From positions 4,588,001 to 4,652,000 of the forward strand of contig NZ_CP042430.1 of the NCBI RefSeq assembly GCF_007970665.1: 64,000 nt of DNA, written 5' to 3'. The DNA is from Baekduia soli. Its GTDB lineage: Bacteria > Actinomycetota > Thermoleophilia > Solirubrobacterales > Solirubrobacteraceae. Positions within the stretch are counted from its first letter, which is position 1, and each line of letters begins with the position of its first letter. Both the position numbers and the translations under genes were made by a program. Shown here in pieces: positions 42,721 to 51,439 of this stretch. The notes under the pieces are model-generated. The model was not told the origin of the DNA and made no database searches. It was given only the letters and a program-made list of their open reading frames with translations.

Positions 42721-42721
42721 A
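42716..42721. repeat. Target-site copy of IS481 copy 2, right side
   Basis: CCTAGA; its TAG on the plus strand ends the transposase, while CTA read on the minus strand is the TAG stop of the coiled-coil gene. Confidence 0.7.
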
Positions 42722-43850
42722 GCCGGTCGCGCCAGGTCACGGCGGCCGAGGCGACCTGCGAGAGCGCGTCGGTCAGCTGCGTCGGGTTGTCGGTCCGGCG
42801 CGCGGCGGCCAGCGCCTTGATCGCGTCGGCCAGCAGCGCCGGGCCCGCGGGGCCCGCGACGCGCAGCGCCTCGAGCTCGGCGGGCGTCAGGCGCCGTGGC
42901 GCGCCCGTCGCCGCGGCGGCCAGCTCGGCGTACTCGCGCTCGGCGCGCGCCGCGCGGTCCTGGGCGCGGCGCGCCGCGTCCTGGGCGGCGTGGGCCCGCG
43001 CGGTGGCCTCGTCCACGAGCTGCTGCTCGGGTGCGGCCTGCACCACGCGCTGGACCCGGACGGATCCCGCCGTGTCGTGCAGGCGGCGCTCGGCGGCCTC
43101 GGCGCGGGCCTCGGCGCCCTCGGCGCGCTCGCGCGCCTGCGCGAGCTCGGCCTGGGTCTCCCGGCGCGCGGCCCGTGCATCGGCGACCGTGGCCTCCGCC
43201 CGCTCCAGGCGCGACGCCAGCCGCGCGGCGGTGCGACGGGCCTCCGCGGCGTCCATCCGCGCCTCGCCGAGCTCGGTCCGGCAGGCCGCGACGCGCGCCT
43301 CGGCGGCCTGGGCGCGGCGCTGTGCGCGGCCGACCTCGGCCACGTCGGTGACGCGCTCGCGCACGATCTTCGTCTTGGGCTTGACGGTGGCGGCGCGGGC
43401 GCGCAGGCGCTCCAGGCGGGCCTCGAGGCGCTCGGCGCGCTGCTCGGCCGCCTCGGCGCGCGCGAGCGCGGCGCCGACCGCCACGCGCGCGTCGCGGTCC
43501 AGGCGGGCCAGCGCGCGCTCGGTGAGGTCGACCTCGTCGCGGCGGCGCGGCCCGCGCTTGGCGGGCTCGAAGCCGGCGGCGCGGATCGCGCGCTCCAGCG
43601 AGCCGTCGAAGCAGCGACGGGCGGCGTTGGCCGACGGGTAGGCCGAGCCGCAGACCGGGCACCCTGCGCGGTAGCGGTCGATGCGCCACACCTGGCCGGT
43701 GATCTTGGCCTGGCCGGGGTTGAGATCGGCCAGCCGCGGCACCTCGCCGTGGGCCTGCACGAAGTGCTGGATCTCGGTGATGACGGACTCGGGAGTCCAC
43801 TGCGGGGTCTTGCCCCGCCGTGGGGCCCCCGCGATCTGCACGGGGGCCAT
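42717..43850 (-). CDS. Coiled-coil protein with N-terminal DNA-binding-like domain
   Basis: Residues 20-100 contain WTPESVITEIQHFVQAHGEVP and a repeat-like RCFDGSLERAIRAAGFEPAK, a helical unit seen in homeodomain-like proteins, with an internal CPVC. Residues about 110-310 are a long Ala/Arg/Glu coiled coil (AEAAEQRAERLEARLERL type). The C-terminal 60 residues are globular (RRLTPAELEALRV). The length is 377. The role is unknown; SMC-like structural or phage-type regulator are both possible. The TAG stop is inside the IS481 target site. Confidence 0.65.
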   Translation of the reverse strand: MAPVQIAGAPRRGKTPQWTPESVITEIQHFVQAHGEVPRLADLNPGQAKITGQVWRIDRYRAGCPVCGSAYPSANAARRCFDGSLERAIRAAGFEPAKRGPRRRDEVDLTERALARLDRDARVAVGAALARAEAAEQRAERLEARLERLRARAATVKPKTKIVRERVTDVAEVGRAQRRAQAAEARVAACRTELGEARMDAAEARRTAARLASRLERAEATVADARAARRETQAELAQARERAEGAEARAEAAERRLHDTAGSVRVQRVVQAAPEQQLVDEATARAHAAQDAARRAQDRAARAEREYAELAAAATGAPRRLTPAELEALRVAGPAGPALLADAIKALAAARRTDNPTQLTDALSQVASAAVTWRDRL

Positions 43851-43978
43851 GACGAGGGCCCCCTCAGGTGAGCGGCCGCGGCCGGGGCGCCGGCGGCGGG
43901 CAGGTGGATCGGGGCGGCACGCGCGTCATGTGCCCTGCACCGTAGCGATCCGGCGCGCGGGTCCGGCGCCCGGCGCCG

Positions 43979-44578
43979 TCATGGCATCGCCTGCGCGGCC
44001 TCGGTGGCCGCCCGCGCGACGCAGTCGACGAGGTGGTCGTTGACCAGCCCGCAGGCCTGCATGGAGGCGTAGGCGGTCGTCGGCCCGACGAACCGGAAGC
44101 CGTGGCGCTTGAGCGCCTTGGCCAGGGCGGTGGACTCCGGCGTCAGCGCCGGCACGTCGGCGAACGAGGCGGGCGCGGGCCGCGGCGGCGGGCGGTGGGC
44201 CCACACCACCTCGGGCAGCGACGTGCCCGCGTCGCGCAGGCCGAGCGTGGCCCGGGCGTTGTTGATGGTCGCCTCGACCTTGAGGCGGTTGCGCACGATC
44301 CCGGCGTCGGCCATGAGCCGGGCCACGTCGTCCTCGCCGAACGCCGCGACCGCCTCGGGATCGAAGCGAACGAACGCGGCGCGGAACGCCTCGCGCTTGC
44401 GCAGGATGGTCAGCCAGGAGAGGCCGGACTGGAAGGCCTCGAGCGAGATCCGCTCGAACAGCCCCCGCTCGTCGCGCACCGGGCGTCCCCACTCGTCGTC
44501 GTGGTAGGCGCGGTACAGCGGGTCCGCGGCGCCGAAGCAGCGCGGGGCGTCCTCGCCGGCCACGGGGTCCGAGCCCAC
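43979..44578 (-). CDS. tag: DNA-3-methyladenine glycosylase I
   Basis: The enzyme removes 3-methyladenine from DNA. The motifs are RCFGAADPLYRAYHDDEWG near residue 13 (zinc Cys and His), SLEAFQSGLSW (catalytic Glu), and GLVNDHLVDC (second zinc His and Cys). The 199 residues are normal. It stands as a single gene. Confidence 0.93.
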   Translation of the reverse strand: MGSDPVAGEDAPRCFGAADPLYRAYHDDEWGRPVRDERGLFERISLEAFQSGLSWLTILRKREAFRAAFVRFDPEAVAAFGEDDVARLMADAGIVRNRLKVEATINNARATLGLRDAGTSLPEVVWAHRPPPRPAPASFADVPALTPESTALAKALKRHGFRFVGPTTAYASMQACGLVNDHLVDCVARAATEAAQAMP

Positions 44579-44587
44579 CCTGGTGCC

Positions 44588-44956
44588 CTACGGGCGGCGC
44601 TTGACCGTGATCGTCATCCGCATCTCCGACTCGTGGAACGTGCAGATGATGCGGTAGGTCCCGGGCCGCGTCAGCCTGCGCGAGAACGTCTGGCCCGCGG
44701 CGAGCGGGTCGGGCTGGAACTTGCGCACGCCCTTGGGCGCCGACTTGAGATCGACGTCGTGGACGTCCGTGGCGTCCTGGCTCCAGCGCCAGCGCACGGT
44801 GTCGCCGACGTGGACGATCAGCTTGGACGGCCCGTAGTAGTTGTCGTTGACCGAGACGGTCCGCGTCTTGGCCCTCGTGGCGGCGAGCGCGACCGGCGGC
44901 GCCGCGGCCAGGGCCGCGGCGCCGAGGGTCAGGATGGCGGCCCGGCGGACCGTCAC
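44588..44956 (-). CDS. Secreted plastocyanin/cupredoxin-like protein
   Basis: The 122-residue protein has a signal peptide (ending AALAAAPPVALAA) and a cupredoxin fold. Type 1 copper ligands are likely the His in DVHDVD and the Cys, His and Met in ICTFHESEM. It should carry electrons outside the membrane. The GTG start overlaps the stop of the beta-helix gene, so it is the last gene of a three-gene copper operon. Confidence 0.85.
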   Translation of the reverse strand: MTVRRAAILTLGAAALAAAPPVALAATRAKTRTVSVNDNYYGPSKLIVHVGDTVRWRWSQDATDVHDVDLKSAPKGVRKFQPDPLAAGQTFSRRLTRPGTYRIICTFHESEMRMTITVKRRP

Positions 44957-46272
44957 TTCACGCCGCCGGTGTAGTGCTCCAGCGGCGTCAGGCCCGCCTG
45001 CGGCGCGTGGTCGTGGCGGATCAGGAACGCCTCGTGCGTCGTGTCCACGGCCCAGCCGATGAGCTCGTTCTGGACGTCGGCCGAGAACGCGTTGGGGCCC
45101 GTGAACGGGCACGCCGGCATCGTCGACGCGTCGGCGGGCACGGTGACGAGCACACCGGTGTTGCCGCCGATGCAGTTGTCGGTGCCGTTGCCGTCGTAGA
45201 CGAGGTCACGGCCGTTGAGGTCGGTTCCACCCAGCCCGAAGTCGTTGCCCGTGATCGAGTTGCCGACCAGGTCCTTGGCCTCGGGGACCTTGTTCAGCAG
45301 GAACTGCTGGATCATGCCCGCGCCGGCGAGGAAGTTGCCGTAGATGCGGTTGTTCTCGATCCGCGTGGTCCGGCTGCCGAACAGCAGGACCCCGACGCCC
45401 ACCGGGTAGGCCGTGGAGTCCGCAGCCGGCGGGCGCACCTTGAAGGGCGCACCGGCGTAGTAGTTGAAGTTGTTCCAGAAGATGTCGTTGCCGGTGATGA
45501 CATTGTCCTCCGGCGGCGCGTACTTCTCGGAGCTGAGCGCGTTGGGAACGACGCCGGTCCCGTTGTTGTAGAACTTCGATCCGGTGATCGTCACGTAGCG
45601 CATGTTCGTGCCCGACCAGCCGAGCACGTTGCCGTAGGACGTGATGTTGCGCACCAGCGTCCGGACCGGCTTGACCTGGGGGGGCGTCTGCCCGATGTAG
45701 AAGCCCGAGTCGCTGTTCCAGGCGGCCTCGGAGTTCGTGATCTGGCCGCCGACGGAGTTGAAGGCGTAGACGCCGTAGACGCCGACGCGGAACGCCTTGA
45801 GATTGGTGAACGTGTAGCCGGCGGTGTTGACGGCGAAGAAGCCGTTGGCCGAGTAGTGCTGGGCCTGGAAGCCGTTGACGGTGACGTTGACCGCCCCGTT
45901 GATGATCACGCCGTTGGCGGCCTTGGTGCCCTTGCCCTCCAGGATGACCTTGCCCGGGGCCCTGGGGTCGCCGATGAGCTTGATGTAGCGCTTCTTGAGG
46001 CCCATGATCTTCACGCCCTCGCGGTAGGTCCCGTGGGCGACCTTGATGGTGTCGCCGGCACGCGCCTCGTTGACGGCGTCCTGGATCCGCGGGAAGCACG
46101 ACTTCTTGCCCTTGCAGACCTTGAGGGTCCGGAACGGCCCCTTCGGCTTGACGTTGGACCCCTTGGGCGTGGCGGGCGGCGGGTAGTCGACCGCACCGGC
46201 GGCCGGCGCGAGCGCCAGCGCGGCGGCGATGCACGCGACCGGCGCGACGACGATGGACCTGCGAATGGACAC
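44953..46272 (-). CDS. Secreted right-handed parallel beta-helix protein
   Basis: The 439-residue product has a signal peptide (ending PAAGAVD) and repeated beta-helix rungs: IQDAVNEARAGDTIKVAHGTY, then GVIINGAVNVTVNGF, NSEAAWNSDSGFYIG and ENNRIYGNFLAGAG. The fold is typical of polysaccharide-active or surface proteins. Unusual content is HDHAPQAGL near the C-terminus, which may be a metal site. It is set between a multicopper oxidase and a cupredoxin, so a copper-dependent surface role is inferred. Confidence 0.85.
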   Translation of the reverse strand: MSIRRSIVVAPVACIAAALALAPAAGAVDYPPPATPKGSNVKPKGPFRTLKVCKGKKSCFPRIQDAVNEARAGDTIKVAHGTYREGVKIMGLKKRYIKLIGDPRAPGKVILEGKGTKAANGVIINGAVNVTVNGFQAQHYSANGFFAVNTAGYTFTNLKAFRVGVYGVYAFNSVGGQITNSEAAWNSDSGFYIGQTPPQVKPVRTLVRNITSYGNVLGWSGTNMRYVTITGSKFYNNGTGVVPNALSSEKYAPPEDNVITGNDIFWNNFNYYAGAPFKVRPPAADSTAYPVGVGVLLFGSRTTRIENNRIYGNFLAGAGMIQQFLLNKVPEAKDLVGNSITGNDFGLGGTDLNGRDLVYDGNGTDNCIGGNTGVLVTVPADASTMPACPFTGPNAFSADVQNELIGWAVDTTHEAFLIRHDHAPQAGLTPLEHYTGGVK

Positions 46273-46283
46273 GCGAGCTCCTC

Positions 46284-47360
46284 TCACTCGACGAGGTACC
46301 ACCCCGCCATCCCCGCGTCCTGATGCGAGAAGACGTGGCAGTGGTAGAGCCACCGCCCCGGGTTGTCCTCGACGAAGCGCACGGCGGCGGTCTCGTTCGG
46401 ACCGACGCCCGGCGTGTCGACGAACGCCCCGGAGGCATCCCTCCAACGGTGGCCGTGGATGTGGAAGTCGTGGAAGTTGTTGTCCATCCCGATGGCGTAC
46501 AGGGCGACCTCCTGGCCGACCCGCGCGGTGATGATCGGGGTGTTGCCGGCGTAGGCGCGGCCGTTGAAGCACTGATAGGCGCGCTTGAGCCCGGTGACCG
46601 GCGGCTGGAGCTGGTGCATGAACAGCACGTGCTCGACGGCCGGCACGTCCTCGCCCTTGGGCCGCACGATGAGCGCGCCGAACATGCCGCGCATCGTGTT
46701 CAGCGTGTGGTTGGGCCCGTGGTCGTGGTAGGGCCAGGCCCCCACGCTCTCGGGGACGCACTCCCAGGTGTAGGTGAACTCCTCGCCCGGGGCGACGAAG
46801 CCGCCGGCGCGCGTGTACCGGCCGATGTAGACCCCGTCGTACTCCGGGTTGTACTTGACCCCGTGCGGGTGGATCGTGATCGCCTGCTTGAGGTCGGTCA
46901 GCGCGTTGCGCAGGTGCACGACGATCGTGTCACCGACCTCGGCGTGCAGCGTCGGCCCCGGGATCGCGGGCGGACCGAGCGGCGCGGCGAAGCCGTCCGT
47001 CATGAGCTGGTAGACGGTGGCCCGGAACGTCGAATTGCCCGGGACCGCGACGTCATGCCAGTCGTCGCGCCGGGACGGCACGATCGTCCAGCGGGTCGTC
47101 GTGGCCTGGATCCAGTACTCGACCTTGCGCCCGCCGGGCTGGGGCTCGGGCGTGGCGAACGTCTGCTGCTCGGTCGGGCCGGCCGCCCGCGGGCGGGCGA
47201 CGCGGGCGGCGGCCGCGTCGGCCTTGGCCGCGTCGCCGCGGCGCCCGACGACGACGCGCTCGCCGCCGATCGTGCACAGCAGGGCGCCGGCGGCGCTGAC
47301 CTGCAGGAAGTCGCGACGGCCGAGCCGGGGGTCACGCGGGTCGGAGGGATCCAGCGTCAT
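46284..47360 (-). CDS. Tat-exported multicopper oxidase
   Basis: The 358-residue protein starts with a Tat motif (GRRDFLQVSAAG). Two cupredoxin domains follow. The copper ligands are clear: HPHG, WPYHDHG, HDFHIHGH and HCHVFSHQDAGM. The length fits two-domain laccase or nitrite-reductase-like enzymes. It should oxidise phenols or metals outside the membrane. It heads an operon with the beta-helix and cupredoxin genes and is divergent from a TetR gene with a palindrome between them. Confidence 0.9.
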   Translation of the reverse strand: MTLDPSDPRDPRLGRRDFLQVSAAGALLCTIGGERVVVGRRGDAAKADAAAARVARPRAAGPTEQQTFATPEPQPGGRKVEYWIQATTTRWTIVPSRRDDWHDVAVPGNSTFRATVYQLMTDGFAAPLGPPAIPGPTLHAEVGDTIVVHLRNALTDLKQAITIHPHGVKYNPEYDGVYIGRYTRAGGFVAPGEEFTYTWECVPESVGAWPYHDHGPNHTLNTMRGMFGALIVRPKGEDVPAVEHVLFMHQLQPPVTGLKRAYQCFNGRAYAGNTPIITARVGQEVALYAIGMDNNFHDFHIHGHRWRDASGAFVDTPGVGPNETAAVRFVEDNPGRWLYHCHVFSHQDAGMAGWYLVE

Positions 47361-47417
47361 GGAGGGAGCGCCCGGCCGGGACAGTGGCCTGCGACGGCGG
47401 CGATCCTACACGCGACC

Positions 47418-47431
47418 TGGACAGATGTCCA
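47418..47431. promoter_or_regulatory. Perfect palindrome, likely TetR operator
   Basis: TGGACAGATGTCCA is a 14-base palindrome (six of six pairs around GA) between the divergent multicopper oxidase and TetR genes, 57 and 38 bases from the two start codons. Confidence 0.6.
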
Positions 47432-47469
47432 AGACAGCGCGCGGGGCGTCCTGTAGCGTCCGCGCCGCG

Positions 47470-48096
47470 ATGGCCGCCGAGCCCTCCCCCTCGCCGGGCC
47501 GGCCCCGCGGGCGCCCGAGCCCGCGCGGCGCGCGGCGCCGCACGGAGCTGCTCGAGGCCGCGATCGGCCTCATCGGGGCCCACGGCCTGGAGGCCGTGAC
47601 CCACCGTGCCGTGGCCGCGGCCGCCGGCGTCCCGGCGGCCTCCACGAGCTACCACTTCGCCTCCAAGGACGACCTCATCCTCCAGGCGCTGCGCCTGCTG
47701 GCCGAGCGCGAGATCGGGCGGCTGCGCGCGCGCCGCGCCGTGCTGGGCGCGGGGGCCGCCGACCTCGAGGCCACCACGGAGGCGCTGGCGGCGTGGATCG
47801 AGGAGCAGATCGCGACGGAGAGCGTCGCGCTGCTGGCCCAGTACCAGCTGCAGCTGGAGGCCGCGCGCGATCCGTCGGCCCGCGCGATCCTCGAGGCCTG
47901 GAAGGAGGGGACCGACGACCTGGCCCAGACGGCGATGCGCAGCCTGGGCGCGCGCGACGTTGAGAACGCGGCGGTCCTGCTGGTCTGCGCGATCGACGGG
48001 CTGCGCCTGCGGCTGCTGGCCTCGGCCCACGCGCCGCTGTCGGGCCCGCAGCTGCGCGAGGCGCTGGCGCTGCTGCTGCGCGGCCTGGCGCGCTAG
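47470..48096 (+). CDS. TetR-family transcriptional regulator
   Basis: The 208-residue protein has a TetR helix-turn-helix (ARRRTELLEAAIGLIGAHGL, then VTHRAVAAAAGVPAASTSYHF) and a helical ligand-binding domain. It most likely represses the divergent copper operon and itself through the palindrome at 47418. The ligand is unknown. Confidence 0.9.
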   Translation: MAAEPSPSPGRPRGRPSPRGARRRTELLEAAIGLIGAHGLEAVTHRAVAAAAGVPAASTSYHFASKDDLILQALRLLAEREIGRLRARRAVLGAGAADLEATTEALAAWIEEQIATESVALLAQYQLQLEAARDPSARAILEAWKEGTDDLAQTAMRSLGARDVENAAVLLVCAIDGLRLRLLASAHAPLSGPQLREALALLLRGLAR

Positions 48097-48100
48097 GACC

Positions 48101-48499
48101 TCAGGGAACGGCCACCCAGGCGCCGTCGCGGCGCCCGAGCGTGATCGTCTCCTCGCCACCGCCCTCGATGAAGGCGCGGAACACCGCCTGGTCGGCGTCG
48201 GTCCCGGGCTGGTCGACGACCTGGACGAGCGCGAGGTCGGCCAGCACCCGGCCGGGGTGCCGGCGGTCGAACGCCGTCCGCGCAGCGGCCTCGATCGTCG
48301 GGCGCTCCCAGCCGCGGTCGCTCGCCCGGGCGGCGGCCAGCGCGTGATCGGCGGCCTCGACCTCGGCCCGGAGCTGCGCGCGCATCGCCGCGCGCCGGCG
48401 CGCCATGGCCACCAGGCCGCCGAGGAACAGGACGATCAGGAGGGCGACGAACGCGCCGACCACGATCCCCGCGACGACCCAGATGCTCGCGACCACCAA
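48101..48499 (-). CDS. Small membrane-anchored hypothetical protein
   Basis: The 132-residue product has one strong N-terminal membrane helix (residues 3-31) followed by a basic helix and a soluble domain of about 90 residues that is like Tim44/NTF2-type (VFRAFIEGGGEETITLGRRDG). It lies eight bases downstream of the SigH-like gene stop and probably belongs to its transcript. Confidence 0.65.
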   Translation of the reverse strand: MVVASIWVVAGIVVGAFVALLIVLFLGGLVAMARRRAAMRAQLRAEVEAADHALAAARASDRGWERPTIEAAARTAFDRRHPGRVLADLALVQVVDQPGTDADQAVFRAFIEGGGEETITLGRRDGAWVAVP

Positions 48500-48507
48500 G
48501 ATGCGGC

Positions 48508-49155
48508 CTAGAGTAGGACGTTGCGCGAGGTCAGGTGCGTCCCGACCTTGCGCTTGACCCGCTGCAGGGCGTTGTCGACCGTCTTGGTGTCGCAGCCCAG
48601 CCGCTCGCCCACCTGCTCGTAGCTGTAGCCGTCGAGGTAGAGCGACAGCACGCGCGACTCGAGCTCCGACAGCGCCGTCGACAGGCAGTCGACCAGCGAG
48701 CGCAGCTCCTCGGAGCTGATGACCTGGTTGACCGGGTCGTGGACCGGCGAGCCCGGGATGACCTCGTCGAGGGTCGGCTCGCCGTCCTGGGCGCTGGCCG
48801 GCGTCGCCGAGAAGGAGACGTACTGGTTCAGCGGCGTGTGCTTGTTGCGCGTCGCGGTCTTGACCGCGGTGATGATCTGACGCGTGATGCAGAGCTCGGC
48901 GAAGTTGCGGAAGCTCGACTCGCGGTCGGTGCGGTAGTCGCGGACGGCCTTGTAGAGGCCGACGAGGCCCTCCTGGATGAGGTCGTCGGCGTCACCGCCG
49001 GCCAGGAAGTACGACGACGCCTTGAGGCGCACGAAGCCGTAGTACCGGCGGACGATGCGGTCGTAGGCGACCGGGTCACCCTGCTTGGCGAGGGCGATCA
49101 GGTAGCCATCATCGACCTGAACCTGCCCTTGAGGGTTGAAGGAGAGACGAGCCAC
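48508..49155 (-). CDS. SigH-like RNA polymerase sigma factor (SigH/Sig30 type)
   Basis: The 215-residue protein has region 2 (RRYYGFVRLKASSYFLAGGD with DADDLIQEGLVGLYKAVRDY) and region 4 (LSELESRVLSLYLDGYSYEQ with DTKTVDNALQRVKRKV). It is closest in form to sporulation sigma factor SigH of Bacillus, which is commonly found in Thermoleophilia with no link to sporulation. A partner-switch target cannot be excluded. Confidence 0.88.
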   Translation of the reverse strand: MARLSFNPQGQVQVDDGYLIALAKQGDPVAYDRIVRRYYGFVRLKASSYFLAGGDADDLIQEGLVGLYKAVRDYRTDRESSFRNFAELCITRQIITAVKTATRNKHTPLNQYVSFSATPASAQDGEPTLDEVIPGSPVHDPVNQVISSEELRSLVDCLSTALSELESRVLSLYLDGYSYEQVGERLGCDTKTVDNALQRVKRKVGTHLTSRNVLL

Positions 49156-49313
49156 GAGCGGTCCTTTCTGCGCTGTGCGCAGGGAGAATCAGCTCAGTGG
49201 CGCACTCCTCCCCTGGCGCCATCTGAAACATGGAAACGACCGGCGACCCGTGGCTCCTCAACCTCAAGTCGACGGTTATGTGGGCGGCACACTCCCACAG
49301 TTATGAAGCGCCG

Positions 49314-50066
49314 TCAAGGATGTGCAGGAGAAATTGCGTACAGGAGGACGGCGGCGGCGGCCGAGACGTTCAGCGACTCCATCCGCCCGCGCAGCGGCAG
49401 CGCCACGAGCGCGTCGCAGGAGGACCGCACCCGCGGGCGCAGGCCGCGGCCCTCGGCGCCCATGACCAGGACGGTCCCCGCGTCGCCGTAGTCCGGCCGG
49501 TCGTAGGGCACCCCGGCGGCGTCGGCGCCGTAGACCCACAGGCCGGCCTGCTTGGCCTCGGACAGGAAGTCGGCCAGGTTGCGCACGGTGGCCACGGGCA
49601 GGTGCTCGACCGCGCCCGCCGACGCCTTGCACACCGCCGGCGTCACCTCGGCGCTGCGGTGGCGCGGCAGGACCAGGCCCGTCGCCCCGGCGCACTCCGC
49701 GCTGCGCGCGATCGCGCCGACGTTCTGGGGGTCCTGGACCTCGTCGAGCGCCACCAGCAGCGGCCGCGGGGCCCGCAGGAGCTGCGCGGCGTCGGCGTAG
49801 GGGTAGGGCCCGGCCTCGGCGACCAGGCCCTGATGGGCGTCGCTTCCGGCCCGTCGCGCCACCTCCTCGCCGTCGACGACGTGCACGGAGACGCCGGCCA
49901 GCCACGGCTCCTTGGCCGCGCCCGGCGTCGCCCACACGCGGTGCACGGGGCGTCGGCGGGCGCGCAGCGCCTCGTGAACGGGGTTGCGGCCGTAGATCAC
50001 GGCGGGACCGTCGGACGGCGGCCGCGACCCGGCCGCCCGGCGCCGCACCGGCCGCCCCGGGCTCAT
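49314..50066 (-). CDS. rlmB: 23S rRNA (guanosine-2'-O-)-methyltransferase RlmB/TrmH family
   Basis: The 250-residue SPOUT methyltransferase has a substrate-binding N-domain (IYGRNPVHEALRARRR) and the SPOUT motifs VLVMGAEGRGLRP and LPLRGRMESLNVSAAAAVLLYA. It should methylate guanosine 2251 of 23S rRNA. The ATG overlaps the cysS stop, a pair seen in many actinobacteria. Confidence 0.93.
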   Translation of the reverse strand: MSPGRPVRRRAAGSRPPSDGPAVIYGRNPVHEALRARRRPVHRVWATPGAAKEPWLAGVSVHVVDGEEVARRAGSDAHQGLVAEAGPYPYADAAQLLRAPRPLLVALDEVQDPQNVGAIARSAECAGATGLVLPRHRSAEVTPAVCKASAGAVEHLPVATVRNLADFLSEAKQAGLWVYGADAAGVPYDRPDYGDAGTVLVMGAEGRGLRPRVRSSCDALVALPLRGRMESLNVSAAAAVLLYAISPAHP

Positions 50067-51427
50067 GCGCGTACGAGCTCCGCGCCGGCCGGCCCGTCGC
50101 GGACCTCCCAGCCCTGCTCGCGCAGCGCGTCGCGCAGGCGGTCGGCCTCGGCCCAGTCGCGCGCCGCGCGGGCGGCGTCGCGGCGGGCCAGCAGCTCGAG
50201 CGCCGCCGCGCCGGGGCCCTCGCCGCCGTCGAGCTGCGCGAGCGAGGCCAGGCCGAGCACGTCGAGCATCTCGACGAGGTCATCGCGGCCGACGCCCTCG
50301 CGCCGGTTGGCCGCGCTCGTCCAGGCGGCGACCGCGGCGAGCGCCCGCGCGGTGTTGAAGTCGTCGGCCAGCGCGGCGAAGAACGCCGCCTTGTGCTCGG
50401 CCAGCTCGGGCGGGGACGGCCCGTCGGCCAGGCGGCGCGCCGTCTCCCGGATGCCCCGCGCGCGCCCGGCGGCGTCGGCCAGCGTCTCGGGCGCGAAGAC
50501 GATGGGCTGGCGGTAGTGGCCGCCGGCCATGAAGAGCAGCAGCGTCTCGCGGCCCCAGGCCTCCAACACGTCGGGCAGCAGCGAGATGTTGCCGACCGAC
50601 TTGGCCATCTTCTCACTGGCCCCGGAGGCGCCGCGCATCTCGAGCATGCCGTTGTGCATCCAGATGCGCGCCAGCTCGCTGCCGCGGCCCAGCCGTGTCT
50701 GGGCCGCCTCGTTCTCGTGGTGGGGGAAGACGAGGTCCGAGCCGCCGCCGTGGATCTCGAAGTCCACGCCCAGCAGGGCCTCGGCCATCGCCGAGCACTC
50801 GATGTGCCACCCCGGCCGGCCGCGCCCCCAGGGCGCGTCCCAGGCGGTGTCCTCGCCCTCCTTCTGCGCCTTCCAGAGCGCGAAGTCCAGGGGGTCCTCC
50901 TTGAGCGAGGCGCTCTCGACCCCCTCGCCCTGGTCGAGCTGGTCGATGTCGCGGTGCGACAGCGAGCCGTAGTCGGGGTCGCGCCGCACGCGGAAGAACA
51001 CGTCGCCCTGCACGGCGTACGCGGCGTCGCGCTCGATGAGCGCGGCGATGAGGTCGACGATCCCGTCGATCGTCTCCGAGGCCAGCGGCTCGTGGTCGGG
51101 GCGGCCGAGGCCCAGGCCGTCGGTGTCGTCACGGTAGTGGGCGGCCATCTCCCGCGCGAGGTCGGCGGAGGCCATGCCGCGCTCGCGCGCCGCGTCGTAG
51201 ATCTTGTCGTTGACGTCGGTGATGTTGGCGACGAACGTGACCTCATAGCCCTCGTGCTCGAGGAACCGCTTGAGCCAGGAGAACACGACGTAGGGCCGGG
51301 CGTTGCCGACGTGGATGCGGTTGTAGACCGTCGGCCCGCAGGCGTAGATGCCGATCCGGCCCGGGTCACGGGCGACCAGCGGGCGGAGCTCGCCGCTGCG
51401 CGTGTCGTGGAGCCGGATCTCGGGCAC
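50063..51427 (-). CDS. cysS: Cysteinyl-tRNA synthetase
   Basis: This class Ia synthetase of 454 residues charges tRNA-Cys. The HIGH-type motif is IHVGN near residue 37, the first zinc Cys precedes it in ACGPTVYN, a second zinc site is GWHIECSAMA, and the KMSKS motif is KMAKS near 272. It is coupled to rlmB. Confidence 0.95.
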   Translation of the reverse strand: MPEIRLHDTRSGELRPLVARDPGRIGIYACGPTVYNRIHVGNARPYVVFSWLKRFLEHEGYEVTFVANITDVNDKIYDAARERGMASADLAREMAAHYRDDTDGLGLGRPDHEPLASETIDGIVDLIAALIERDAAYAVQGDVFFRVRRDPDYGSLSHRDIDQLDQGEGVESASLKEDPLDFALWKAQKEGEDTAWDAPWGRGRPGWHIECSAMAEALLGVDFEIHGGGSDLVFPHHENEAAQTRLGRGSELARIWMHNGMLEMRGASGASEKMAKSVGNISLLPDVLEAWGRETLLLFMAGGHYRQPIVFAPETLADAAGRARGIRETARRLADGPSPPELAEHKAAFFAALADDFNTARALAAVAAWTSAANRREGVGRDDLVEMLDVLGLASLAQLDGGEGPGAAALELLARRDAARAARDWAEADRLRDALREQGWEVRDGPAGAELVRA

Positions 51428-51439
51428 GCCCGCAGCCTA

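Noticed and set aside
13679-42721. The region between the two IS481 copies as a composite transposon
   Set aside because: The 27 kb between them holds housekeeping genes (htpX, xseA, tRNA-Thr, sigma factors) with normal composition. Each copy has its own target duplication and no duplication flanks the whole segment.
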